This document shows, piece after piece, positions 7,059 through 14,737 of a stretch of DNA of 14,737 nt. Position 1 is the first letter of the stretch, and each line of letters begins with the position of its first letter. The stretch lies in contig JAYEFL010000111.1 of assembly GCA_034658635.1 (NCBI GenBank), forward strand, positions 1 to 14,737. The letters are read 5' to 3'. The position numbers and the translations under genes were made by a program. A model generated the notes under the pieces. It worked only from the letters and a program-made list of their open reading frames with translations. It was not told the origin of the DNA and made no database searches. The DNA comes from JABHCC01 sp034658635. Its GTDB lineage: Bacteria; Bacteroidota; Bacteroidia; Bacteroidales; UBA12481.

Positions 7059-10000
7059 ATGAAAAATCAAAAACAATTTATTATTGCTCTGATAGCTATG
7101 CTTTGCATTGTCACCAGTGGAATAGCACAAAACGAAGCAAGGCTGCTAAGATTTCCGGACATACATCAGAACCAGGTTGTTTTCACCTATGGTGGAGATC
7201 TGTATACAGTTATCCTGCCCGGGGGTACAGCCAGAAAACTCACTTCTCATAATGGCTTTGAGTTATTTGCTCATTTTTCACCAGACGGAAAAACTATTGC
7301 CTTTACCGGACAATATGACGGCAACACTGAAGTTTTCACCATACCTGCTGACGGAGGGATACCAAAAAGGATCACGGTTACAGCAACACTTGGAAGAGAC
7401 GATGTAGGAGACAGGATGGGTCCGAACAACATTGTTATGGGCTGGACTCCGGATGGAAAAAACATCATCTTCCGGTCAAGAAAGCAATCCTTCAATTCCT
7501 TCAAAGGAATGCTTTTCAAAGTTGCTGCAGATGGAGGAATCCCCGAACAACTTCCCTTCTCGGTAGCCGGGTTTAACACATTTTCACCCGACGCACAAAA
7601 AATTGCCTTCAACAGAGTGTTTCGTGAATTTCGTACCTGGAAGTATTATCAGGGAGGAATGGCTGATGACATCCGTGTCTTCAACTTCAAAACCAAAGAG
7701 ACAAAAAACATCACCAATAACAAAGCTCAGGATATTTTTCCAATGTGGGCAGGAGATAAAATATATTTCTTATCTGACCGCGATCGGATAATGAATCTTT
7801 TTGAATACAATACGGAAACAGAAGAAATTCAGAAAATCACCAGCTTTGAGGATTATGATATTAAGTTTCCTGCACTCGGACCTAACTCAATAATATTTGA
7901 AAAGGGTGGTTTCTTGTTCCGTTTTGATCTGTCAACTGAAGAAATCACAAAAATTCCTATCAATATCAAGAATGATTTTATCATTGCCCGTAATGAAATA
8001 AAAGATGCCTCTGCCCGGCTCAGTAACATTAGTTTAAGTCCGAAAGGGAACAGATTGGTGATTTCTGCAAGGGGCGATATCTTCAATGTACCTGCTAAAA
8101 AAGGAATAACCCGAAATCTCACCCAAAGCAGTGGTGTTCACGAACGCAATGCAGAATGGTCTCCTGATGGAAAAACCATCGCTTATATTTCTGATCAAAG
8201 CGGAGAATTTGAGATTCATCTAACAGATGCTTCAGATAATAAAGACACCAAACAGCTTACCCGAAATTCTAATTCCTACATTTTTGGTTTCCAATGGTCG
8301 CCAAATAGCGAGAAATTAATCTACCACGATAAAAAATTCAGACTATGGATTATTAATGTTGAAAATGGCAAGAAAATAAAAGTCGACGAATCTGGTTTTG
8401 GTCCGATTGGCACGTATTCATGGTCACCTGACAGTAAATGGATTAGCTATGTTAAGCCTGAACAGGGCATGAACAGAATCAGTTTATACAAGCTTGACAA
8501 TAAGGAATCCACTATAATTACCGATTCCTGGTACAACTCAGGGAACCCGGTGTTTTCAAAAAATGGGAAATATCTCTTTTTTGTTTCAGCGAGAGATTTC
8601 AGTCCTACTTATTCCAGAACGGAGTGGAACCATATTTATCAGGACATGAATAAGCTGTATCTGATCACGTTGGCTGCAGACACAAAGAGCCCATTGGGAT
8701 ACAAAGATGCCACGGTTGATATGCCTGCTGAAGATAAGAAAGAAGCTGATTCATCTGAAGAAAAGACAAAGGACATAAAGATAGATTTAGACAATATCGG
8801 AAATCGCATCATTGGTTTACCTGTTCCTGCAGGAAATTACTTTGGTTTAGATGCAACAGATGACAAAATCTTCTACATTTTCATGAATTCTTCATCAGGA
8901 GGAACCAAGCTAAAGTCTTTTAGTCTCAAATCCGGAAAAGAAACTTCTCATGGTTCAGGTTTTAATTTTGGCCTCACCAATAAGGGTAAAAAGATGTTAC
9001 TGGTTCAGGGTAAAAACATGAGTTTGATTCCTATCCCATCAGGAAATGTAAAAATGGGAGATCGCATTGATCTCAGTAATCTTAAAGTAAGCATTAATAA
9101 ACAAGAAGAATGGGCTCAGATCTTTGAGGAAAGCTGGCGCCAAATGAGAGACTTCTTCTATGATCCTGATATGCATGGTGTTAACTGGAAGGCAATTCAT
9201 GACAAATATGAACCTCTGGTTGATCATGTCAGACATCGCTCAGACCTTAGTTATATTATTGGAGAAATGATCGGCGAGCTAAATGTTGGTCATGCATATG
9301 TAAATAATGGAGAACGCCCGATGCCTCTCAGGTTGAGCACTGGTTTATTAGGCGCCTCCATCAGCAAGGATGATTCAGGCTTCTTCAGGATTGATGATAT
9401 CCTTGAGGGAGCTAACTGGTCAGCCAGTTTAAGAAGTCCTCTGCAAGAAATAGGAATGGATATTAATCCGGGTGACCTGATAATGGCCATCAATGGCGTT
9501 TCAACAAAAGATCTTGACAATCTGTACAGTTTATTAATCGGACAAGCGGGAAAGACAATCGAGTTAACAACTGCACCGGCGGGTGATGTAAAATTAAAAA
9601 TTAATACCCTGGTAAAACCAATTTCAAATGAATCAGCTTTGTATTACTACAAATGGGTACAGGAAAACATTCGAAAAGTTAGTGCTGCGACTAATGGTGA
9701 AGTTGGCTATATCCACATTCCTGATATGGGAGTAAACGGACTGAATGAATTTGTTAAGCATTACTACCCTCAACTCACAAAGAAAGCTCTGATCATTGAC
9801 GACCGGGGTAATGGTGGAGGAAATGTTTCTCCAATGATCATTGAGAGACTTATGCGTGAAATAACCTATGCTACAATGCATACCAACCAAAAAACTGGTT
9901 CTGTTAACCCGGTGGGTACAATGACAGGGCCCAAGGTGGCTCTCATTGATCAGTATTCTGCATCAGATGGAGACCTATTCCCTTATCGCTTCAAGTATCA

Positions 10001-10307
10001 TAAGTTAGGAACAACAATCGGAACAAGAACTTGGGGAGGTGTTGTCGGATATAGTGGTTCCATACCATGTATCGATGGTGGATCCATAATCACTCCATCC
10101 TACGGACCATATGCCGCTGATGGTTCAGAATTCATTATTGAAGGTTATGGTGTTGAACCGGATATTTATATTGACAATGAACCATACGATGAATTCATGG
10201 GAATTGACAAACAATTGGAGAAAGCCATTGAAGTAATCTTAGCAGAACTTAAGACCTATAAAAAGACAGTTAAACCAATTCCTGATTTCCCGAAAAAAAT
10301 AAAATAA
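7059..10307 (+). CDS. Exported tricorn-like protease (peptidase family S41B) with beta-propeller and PDZ domains
   Basis: The 1082 residues are close to archaeal tricorn (about 1070). A Sec signal (residues 1-23, cleavage near GIA|Q) points to the periplasm, unlike cytosolic archaeal tricorn. The N-terminal half (about 25-560) holds repeated propeller blades with SPDGK-type motifs, e.g. HFSPDGKTIAF, GWTPDGKNIIF, EWSPDGKTIAY, SWSPDSKWISY. A charged linker follows (about 552-575). The C-terminal part has the C1 helical domain (about 685-750), a PDZ domain (about 757-845) and the S41 core. Catalytic residues by comparison with tricorn are His745 (GELNVGHAYV), nucleophile Ser969 with Asp970 (YSASDGD) and Glu1028 (IIEGYGVEPD). 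The residue before the catalytic His is Gly where tricorn has Ser. It likely trims peptides in the periplasm. The gene appears monocistronic: divergent from mce and followed by a strong hairpin. Confidence 0.94.
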   Translation: MKNQKQFIIALIAMLCIVTSGIAQNEARLLRFPDIHQNQVVFTYGGDLYTVILPGGTARKLTSHNGFELFAHFSPDGKTIAFTGQYDGNTEVFTIPADGGIPKRITVTATLGRDDVGDRMGPNNIVMGWTPDGKNIIFRSRKQSFNSFKGMLFKVAADGGIPEQLPFSVAGFNTFSPDAQKIAFNRVFREFRTWKYYQGGMADDIRVFNFKTKETKNITNNKAQDIFPMWAGDKIYFLSDRDRIMNLFEYNTETEEIQKITSFEDYDIKFPALGPNSIIFEKGGFLFRFDLSTEEITKIPINIKNDFIIARNEIKDASARLSNISLSPKGNRLVISARGDIFNVPAKKGITRNLTQSSGVHERNAEWSPDGKTIAYISDQSGEFEIHLTDASDNKDTKQLTRNSNSYIFGFQWSPNSEKLIYHDKKFRLWIINVENGKKIKVDESGFGPIGTYSWSPDSKWISYVKPEQGMNRISLYKLDNKESTIITDSWYNSGNPVFSKNGKYLFFVSARDFSPTYSRTEWNHIYQDMNKLYLITLAADTKSPLGYKDATVDMPAEDKKEADSSEEKTKDIKIDLDNIGNRIIGLPVPAGNYFGLDATDDKIFYIFMNSSSGGTKLKSFSLKSGKETSHGSGFNFGLTNKGKKMLLVQGKNMSLIPIPSGNVKMGDRIDLSNLKVSINKQEEWAQIFEESWRQMRDFFYDPDMHGVNWKAIHDKYEPLVDHVRHRSDLSYIIGEMIGELNVGHAYVNNGERPMPLRLSTGLLGASISKDDSGFFRIDDILEGANWSASLRSPLQEIGMDINPGDLIMAINGVSTKDLDNLYSLLIGQAGKTIELTTAPAGDVKLKINTLVKPISNESALYYYKWVQENIRKVSAATNGEVGYIHIPDMGVNGLNEFVKHYYPQLTKKALIIDDRGNGGGNVSPMIIERLMREITYATMHTNQKTGSVNPVGTMTGPKVALIDQYSASDGDLFPYRFKYHKLGTTIGTRTWGGVVGYSGSIPCIDGGSIITPSYGPYAADGSEFIIEGYGVEPDIYIDNEPYDEFMGIDKQLEKAIEVILAELKTYKKTVKPIPDFPKKIK

Positions 10308-10310
10308 GCA

Positions 10311-10338
10311 AAGCAATCCCGGTTCTCCGGGATTGCTT
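10311..10338 (+). terminator. Perfect 12-bp-stem hairpin after the tricorn gene
   Basis: AAGCAATCCCGG (10311-10322) and CCGGGATTGCTT (10327-10338) pair completely around the tetraloop TTCT, starting 3 bases past the TAA stop. The bases that follow are only modestly T-rich (GTTCGTC, later GTTTTCG), so it resembles an intrinsic terminator with a weak U-tract, or a stable 3'-end stem. It separates the protease gene from the kinase gene downstream. Confidence 0.7.
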
Positions 10339-10415
10339 GTTCGTCAAATAGTTTTCGTTTCGGAATCTCAGCCCGACATTATTTGTATTTTTATTGTGAC
10401 TGAAACATAACAATT

Positions 10416-13400
10416 ATGCGACTTAGTATACGTGACAAGCTGAATGTAAGCATTTTATCGGCTGTTTTGATAGTTTTGGCCTTATTGGTCAGTTTTTTCT
10501 CTTTCAATATCAGGAAACAAGCAAAAGCAGATTCTTTTCAGCTCAATGATAATACAGCAGAGAAAATTAGCTCAAGAGCTACCTCACTGTTCAATATTGA
10601 CCTCGGCATAACGCGAGCTCTTGCCAATTCTTACCAGGGCTATGCCGGGCAACCAAAAGAAGAACTGAAGGAGATGTACCAGAAGTATCTGGAGCAGGGC
10701 ATTAAACAAAACTCAAATTATCTGGCTTTGTGGATCAGTTTGGAACTGGCTGAAATTGACCCCTCCTATACAGGAACCTATGAGCGCGTCACCTGGCTTT
10801 ATGACAAACTTTCAGGTGATTATGAATTCAGAAGTGAATCCAGAGATACTGATCCAAATAATCTATCACCACAATATCAGGCTAACAAAGAAAATAAAAA
10901 CGAGAGTTTGGTAGACCCGTATTGGTATAAACCAAATTATGAGGGGGCCACTATAGATTCACTAATGGAGACAACCGTGGCAGTGCCAGTACTAAAAGAC
11001 GACAAAGTGGTTGGAATAGCTGGCATTGACTTCACACTCCAACAACTAAATGATTTAAGTTTTAACGTTCAAGGCGAGGATACCATTCAGGCAACTATTT
11101 TCTCCTTTAATGGGATAATTGTGACCCACAGTAATCCCGACATGATAGGAAAAAAGATTTCGGAATTGAATATTTTTAATGACGAATGGAACTCAATTCT
11201 GGACGATATTCAGCTTGGTGAAAAGTTCAATAAGTCAATTAAACTTGACGAAGGTGAATACTATTACTCCTTTTCACCTATTAAGATAGGTAAATCTGCT
11301 ACTCCCTGGTCAGTTTGCGTTGAAGTGCCATACAAAGAGGTTCTACGTACTGCTAATGGGGTATTCTTGCAATCATTGCTGATTGGACTTTTGGGATTAA
11401 TTCTTTTGGGAATTGTTGTATATGTTTTGAGTACACGAATTATTAAGCCAATAGAGGCCACAACAAAGCAACTGGAAATCCTTGCAGAAGGAAGAATAGA
11501 TCAGGTAGAAATTCTGGATACCAACTCAAAAGATGAAATCGGCTCAATGGCGAGAGCTCTTAACTCCCTCAACAACAAATTCCTGGCCATCACCAGCTTC
11601 AGTAAATCCATAGGAGAAGGCAGATTAAATGTCAAATATCCATATACATCTGACCATGACAGTCTGGGCATTGCAATGACTACAATGCAAGACAATCTAA
11701 TCAAGCTTGACAATGAAACAAATCAACAGGATTGGGTTAAATCAGGATTAAACGGATTAAATGAGCAAATCAGGGGAGACAGGAATCTGACAGAGATAGC
11801 CAAAATAATGATCAGTTACCTGGCAAAATACCTGGGTGCTAAGGCAGGGGCCTTGTATATTTCCGAATCAGGGTCAAACATTCTGAAACTTGCGGCAGGA
11901 TATGCTTTCACAAAAAGGAAAGAACTAAATACCCGTATTGAGTATGGTGAAGGTTTGGTTGGCCAATGTGCCATAGAAAAAGAACTTATTATCCTGACAG
12001 AAGTACCCGAAGCATATTTTCCAATAAAATCGGCTACCGGGTCAGCAAATCCAAAAAATGTTATTGTCTTCCCCTGCATTTTTAACGAAGAAGTGTTGGG
12101 AGTTATTGAACTGGCCAGTTTCGGGGAATATACAGATCTCCAACTGGAGTTTCTCGATAGTGCCTCTCAAAGTATGGCTATTGGATTAAATTCGGCACGG
12201 GCCAAAGATGAGATGAAGAAGCTGTTGGCGCAAACACTTGAACAAAAGGAAGAATTGCAGGCCCAGGAGGAAGAACTAAGGGAAGCTAATCAGGAACTTG
12301 AAAAACAAGCTAACAACCTCCGCAAATCAGAGGCAAGTCTTCAGGCACAGCAGGAAGAAATGATTGTCACTAACCAGGAGCTTGAGAAGAATGCCCAAAT
12401 GCTGGAAGAACAGGCCGAGAAAATCAATGAAAAAAACAAACAATTAGAAATTACCCGACAGGAAATTGAAAAGAAAGCTGATGAACTAGCTTCAGCCAGT
12501 CAGTATAAGTCTGATTTCCTTTCTAACATGTCACACGAACTGAGAACACCTCTCAACTCAATGTTGATTCTCTCTCAATCGCTGGCAGAGAATTCTGATG
12601 GGCATCTGGAAGCAGATGAAGTTGAATCGGCTCAAATAATATACAAGAGTGGAAAAGACCTTTTAAACCTGATCAATGAGGTACTTGACTTGTCAAAAAT
12701 TGAAGCAGGAAAGATGGTCATTAACTTTGATAAAGTTGATATCGAAGCAATTTCAGAAAACGTGTATTCTCTGTTCAAAACATCTATAGAAGATAAAGGT
12801 CTCGAGTTCATTATTAGTATTGATTCAGACGCGCCAAAAACAATAGTTACAGATCAGTTAAGAGTTGAACAGATCATTAAGAATCTCCTGTCGAACTCCA
12901 GCAAATTCACCAGTGACGGGTCTATTGAGCTAAAATTTTTCAAGCCCTCTGCCGAACACAAAATAGCCAGAGCAGGACTTAATCATCAGAATTCCATTGG
13001 CATAAGTGTCAGTGATACCGGAATTGGGATCTCCGAAGAAAAACAGAAAATGATTTTTGAAGCCTTTCAGCAAGAAGATGGAAGTACATCAAGAAAATAT
13101 GGAGGAACAGGGCTCGGCCTTTCTATTTCAAAGGAACTGGCTGTTATTTTGGGCGGAGAACTACAATTGAAAAGCACACAGGGAGAAGGCTCTGTTTTCT
13201 CAATAATACTGCCTTTTGAAAGCGATTCAACAAAATCTCATTCTGAAACAGCCACAGTTCTGAACACAAATCAGGCAAATCCGGTCACAAAGAACCCTAT
13301 CCCGGCACCAAAAGGACAAGCTGAAGCTATTGATAAAGCAGATGAACAAATTATAAAAATCGAGCCAGCCTCTACCCCTTTTATTTCAGATGATCTCGAT

Positions 13401-14588
13401 CAAATTAATCCTGATGACCAGACCATGCTAATTATTGAGGATGATCCGGAATTTGCAAAAATACTGCTCAAGCAATGCCATAAACAGGGTTTTAAATGTA
13501 TCACAGCCGGCACCGGAGAAAACGGTTTATGGCTTGCTTCTGAACACCTGCCTGTTGCTATTATCCTTGACATTAAGCTCCCGGGCATCAATGGATGGAA
13601 GGTTCTCGATTCTTTGAAAAAGAATCCAAAAACCCGACATATTCCCGTCCATATGATGTCGGCTATGGAGCAAACTTTAGAGGCTTTCCAAAAAGGAGCA
13701 ATAGGGTATCTGACTAAACCGGTAAGCACTGAGCAATTGCATGGAGCCTTCGGTAAAATTGAAAGGTTTGTTGATCAGAAGATGAAGAAATTACTGATAG
13801 TGGAAGATGATCCACAAATGAGAAAGACTATACAGAAGGTTATTAAAGGAAAGGACATTCAGATTTCTGAGGTAAGTACTGCCAACGATTGCATGAAAGA
13901 AATTCGTTCTTCAGTATTTGATTGCCTCATTTTGGATTTAGGCTTACCAGATATGGATGGCTTTGAACTTCTGAAACAATTGAAGAGTATCAAAAACTAT
14001 CCGATTCCTCCAATCATCGTTTATACTGGTCAGGAGTTGACCCGTGAACAAGACCTTGAGTTGCATAAATACACTTCATCCATCATCATCAAAGGAGTAA
14101 AATCTGAGGAACGACTACTTGACGAAACAGCACTGTTCCTGCATCGAATGGTTGGAGAACTCGATGAAAAACAGCAAAAAATCATCCATAGCCTTTATGA
14201 AAAAGAAAATCTCTTCAAGGAGAAGAAGATACTATTGGTTGATGATGACATGCGCAATGTCTTTGCGTTAACAAGAGTCTTCGAAGAAAAGGGAATGATT
14301 GTTCTTAAAGCTGAGAATGGGCGTAAAGCAATTCAGGTTCTAAAAGAAAATCCATCTGTTGACCTGATAATGATGGACATTATGATGCCTGAAATGGATG
14401 GCTATGAAGCCATGACAGAAATTCGTAAATTGTCAGAGTTTAAAACTATTCCAATAATTGCACTTACAGCGAAAGCAATGAAGGAAGACAAACAGAAATG
14501 TTTAGATGCAGGAGCTTCAGATTACATAACAAAACCTTTGGATGTTCCTAAAATGATGTCGTTAATGAGAGTGTGGCTTTATAAATAG
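10416..14588 (+). CDS. Hybrid sensor histidine kinase: Cache-HAMP-GAF-HisKA-HATPase-three receivers
   Basis: This 1390-residue membrane sensor kinase has TM1 at 11-30, a periplasmic Cache-like sensor at about 35-310 (including VVGIAGIDFTLQQL), TM2 at about 316-338, HAMP at about 339-392, and a cytoplasmic GAF at about 455-595 (GEGLVGQCA). A coiled coil (about 596-695) leads to HisKA with phospho-acceptor His707 in SHELRTPLN. The ATPase has the N-box at 819-832 (Asn823, Asn827), SDTGIGI, FEAFQQ and GGTGLGLSI. Three receivers follow: REC1 about 1004-1118 (Asp1052, Lys1101), REC2 about 1125-1245 (Asp1174, Thr1204, Lys1226) and REC3 about 1271-1388 (Asp1321, Thr1351, Lys1373). All three keep the acidic pair, phospho-acceptor Asp and Lys, so none looks dead. 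No HPt domain is present. The ligand is unknown. The 77-base gap upstream (10339-10415) shows no convincing promoter box. Confidence 0.95.
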   Translation: MRLSIRDKLNVSILSAVLIVLALLVSFFSFNIRKQAKADSFQLNDNTAEKISSRATSLFNIDLGITRALANSYQGYAGQPKEELKEMYQKYLEQGIKQNSNYLALWISLELAEIDPSYTGTYERVTWLYDKLSGDYEFRSESRDTDPNNLSPQYQANKENKNESLVDPYWYKPNYEGATIDSLMETTVAVPVLKDDKVVGIAGIDFTLQQLNDLSFNVQGEDTIQATIFSFNGIIVTHSNPDMIGKKISELNIFNDEWNSILDDIQLGEKFNKSIKLDEGEYYYSFSPIKIGKSATPWSVCVEVPYKEVLRTANGVFLQSLLIGLLGLILLGIVVYVLSTRIIKPIEATTKQLEILAEGRIDQVEILDTNSKDEIGSMARALNSLNNKFLAITSFSKSIGEGRLNVKYPYTSDHDSLGIAMTTMQDNLIKLDNETNQQDWVKSGLNGLNEQIRGDRNLTEIAKIMISYLAKYLGAKAGALYISESGSNILKLAAGYAFTKRKELNTRIEYGEGLVGQCAIEKELIILTEVPEAYFPIKSATGSANPKNVIVFPCIFNEEVLGVIELASFGEYTDLQLEFLDSASQSMAIGLNSARAKDEMKKLLAQTLEQKEELQAQEEELREANQELEKQANNLRKSEASLQAQQEEMIVTNQELEKNAQMLEEQAEKINEKNKQLEITRQEIEKKADELASASQYKSDFLSNMSHELRTPLNSMLILSQSLAENSDGHLEADEVESAQIIYKSGKDLLNLINEVLDLSKIEAGKMVINFDKVDIEAISENVYSLFKTSIEDKGLEFIISIDSDAPKTIVTDQLRVEQIIKNLLSNSSKFTSDGSIELKFFKPSAEHKIARAGLNHQNSIGISVSDTGIGISEEKQKMIFEAFQQEDGSTSRKYGGTGLGLSISKELAVILGGELQLKSTQGEGSVFSIILPFESDSTKSHSETATVLNTNQANPVTKNPIPAPKGQAEAIDKADEQIIKIEPASTPFISDDLDQINPDDQTMLIIEDDPEFAKILLKQCHKQGFKCITAGTGENGLWLASEHLPVAIILDIKLPGINGWKVLDSLKKNPKTRHIPVHMMSAMEQTLEAFQKGAIGYLTKPVSTEQLHGAFGKIERFVDQKMKKLLIVEDDPQMRKTIQKVIKGKDIQISEVSTANDCMKEIRSSVFDCLILDLGLPDMDGFELLKQLKSIKNYPIPPIIVYTGQELTREQDLELHKYTSSIIIKGVKSEERLLDETALFLHRMVGELDEKQQKIIHSLYEKENLFKEKKILLVDDDMRNVFALTRVFEEKGMIVLKAENGRKAIQVLKENPSVDLIMMDIMMPEMDGYEAMTEIRKLSEFKTIPIIALTAKAMKEDKQKCLDAGASDYITKPLDVPKMMSLMRVWLYK
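12255..12422 (+). repeat. 84-bp imperfect duplication in the kinase coiled coil (28 residues x 2)
   Basis: Residues 614-641 and 642-669 of the kinase are an imperfect direct repeat. The first 19 residues of each share LQAQ, EE, NQELEK and A in register. The period of 28 residues is exactly four heptads, so the coiled-coil register is preserved. At DNA level the two 84-bp copies are clearly related but diverged, with many synonymous changes, so the duplication is not recent. Confidence 0.75.
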
Positions 14589-14685
14589 GAAATAGGAAGT
14601 AGGAAATAGAAAGTAGAAAATAGAAAATAAGATAGGACATAGGGAATAGGGAATAAGTAATAGGTAATAGGTAATGGGAATGGGA
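14585..14685 (+). repeat. Degenerate heptanucleotide tandem array (ATAGGAA-like) between kinase and receiver gene
   Basis: From 14585 the sequence divides into about 15 units. They begin ATAGGAA, ATAGGAA, GTAGGAA, ATAGAAA, GTAGAAA, ATAGAAA, then one 5-base unit ATAAG. They continue ATAGGAC, ATAGGGA, ATAGGGA, ATAAGTA, ATAGGTA, ATAGGTA, and end with two 6-base units ATGGGA. The TAG of the kinase stop (14586-14588) is part of the first unit, and the two in-frame ATG candidates of the next gene (14674, 14680) are the starts of the last two units. The array thus makes up the entire spacer and must contain the ribosome-binding site (AGG-rich units). Confidence 0.9.
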
Positions 14686-14737
14686 TCAACTCGGAAGATT
14701 CTGATTATTGATGATAATGAAGCTAATCTGTTCAGTC
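14674..14737 (+). CDS. Receiver-domain protein, 5' end only (truncated by window edge)
   Basis: The visible 21 residues, MGMGSTRKILIIDDNEANLF plus Ser, are the first beta strand and acidic pair (DD) of a CheY-like receiver, followed by NEANL, which is common in phosphorelay receivers. The frame is open to the right edge. The start could be ATG 14674 or ATG 14680, two codons later; both lie in the repeat array and neither is clearly favoured. Placed 85 bases after the hybrid kinase on the same strand, it is a likely partner in the same relay, either a stand-alone regulator or the start of a longer receiver-kinase or receiver-output protein. What follows the receiver cannot be seen. Confidence 0.75.
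   Translation, partial: MGMGSTRKILIIDDNEANLFS

Noticed and set aside
7059..7130. Lipoprotein signal on the tricorn protease
   Set aside because: The only Cys (residue 16, AMLC) lacks a proper lipobox and sits inside the hydrophobic core; an AxA-like site near residue 23 fits a normal signal peptide.
7271..7612. 113-codon minus-strand open frame inside the tricorn gene
   Set aside because: It is antisense to well-supported propeller blades and shows no motif or plausible start context.
13400..13729. 109-codon minus-strand open frame inside the kinase
   Set aside because: It is antisense to receiver domain 1, whose residues are all conserved; no support of its own.
14585..14685. CRISPR-like array
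   Set aside because: Units are 7 bases and adjoin one another with no unique spacers; this is a simple tandem repeat.

Overview
The window (about 14.7 kb, moderately AT-rich) looks like a chromosomal segment of an anaerobic or facultative fermentative member of the Bacteroidota. The evidence is a Sec-exported tricorn-type protease, a long hybrid histidine kinase with three receiver domains, a succinate/propionate-type Na+-pumping decarboxylase operon led by methylmalonyl-CoA epimerase, few Shine-Dalgarno sites, and a TAnnTTTG-type -7 box before the citrate lyase genes. No tRNA, rRNA, CRISPR array, insertion sequence or phage gene was seen.

Left arm, minus strand (1-6970). Read in the direction of transcription, the order is mce, mmdA, mmdD, mmdC, mmdB, then a short gap with a weak terminator and a candidate promoter, then a fused citD-citE gene and citF, which runs off the left edge. 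The first five genes encode methylmalonyl-CoA epimerase and the alpha, delta, biotin-carrier and beta subunits of a membrane decarboxylase. This decarboxylase converts methylmalonyl-CoA to propionyl-CoA and pumps Na+ outward. The citrate lyase genes would split citrate to acetate and oxaloacetate. Oxaloacetate could then pass through malate, fumarate, succinate and succinyl-CoA to the decarboxylase, so the two gene sets fit one citrate-to-propionate fermentation. That route is inferred from gene content.

Right arm, plus strand (7059-14737). A divergent 88-bp intergenic region separates mce from a 1082-residue exported tricorn-like protease, which is followed by a perfect 12-bp-stem hairpin. 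Next comes a 1390-residue sensor kinase (Cache, HAMP, GAF, coiled coil, HisKA, HATPase, three receivers). At the right edge is the start of a separate receiver-domain protein.

The most unusual signals are two short tandem repeats that fill the whole spacer between co-oriented genes. One is eight perfect copies of TACAA between mce and mmdA. The other is a decayed heptamer array that starts in the stop codon of the kinase and ends in the start codon(s) of the downstream receiver gene. Other points of interest are the CitD-CitE fusion, an in-frame 12-bp repeat in mmdB, and a 28-residue duplication in the kinase's coiled coil.
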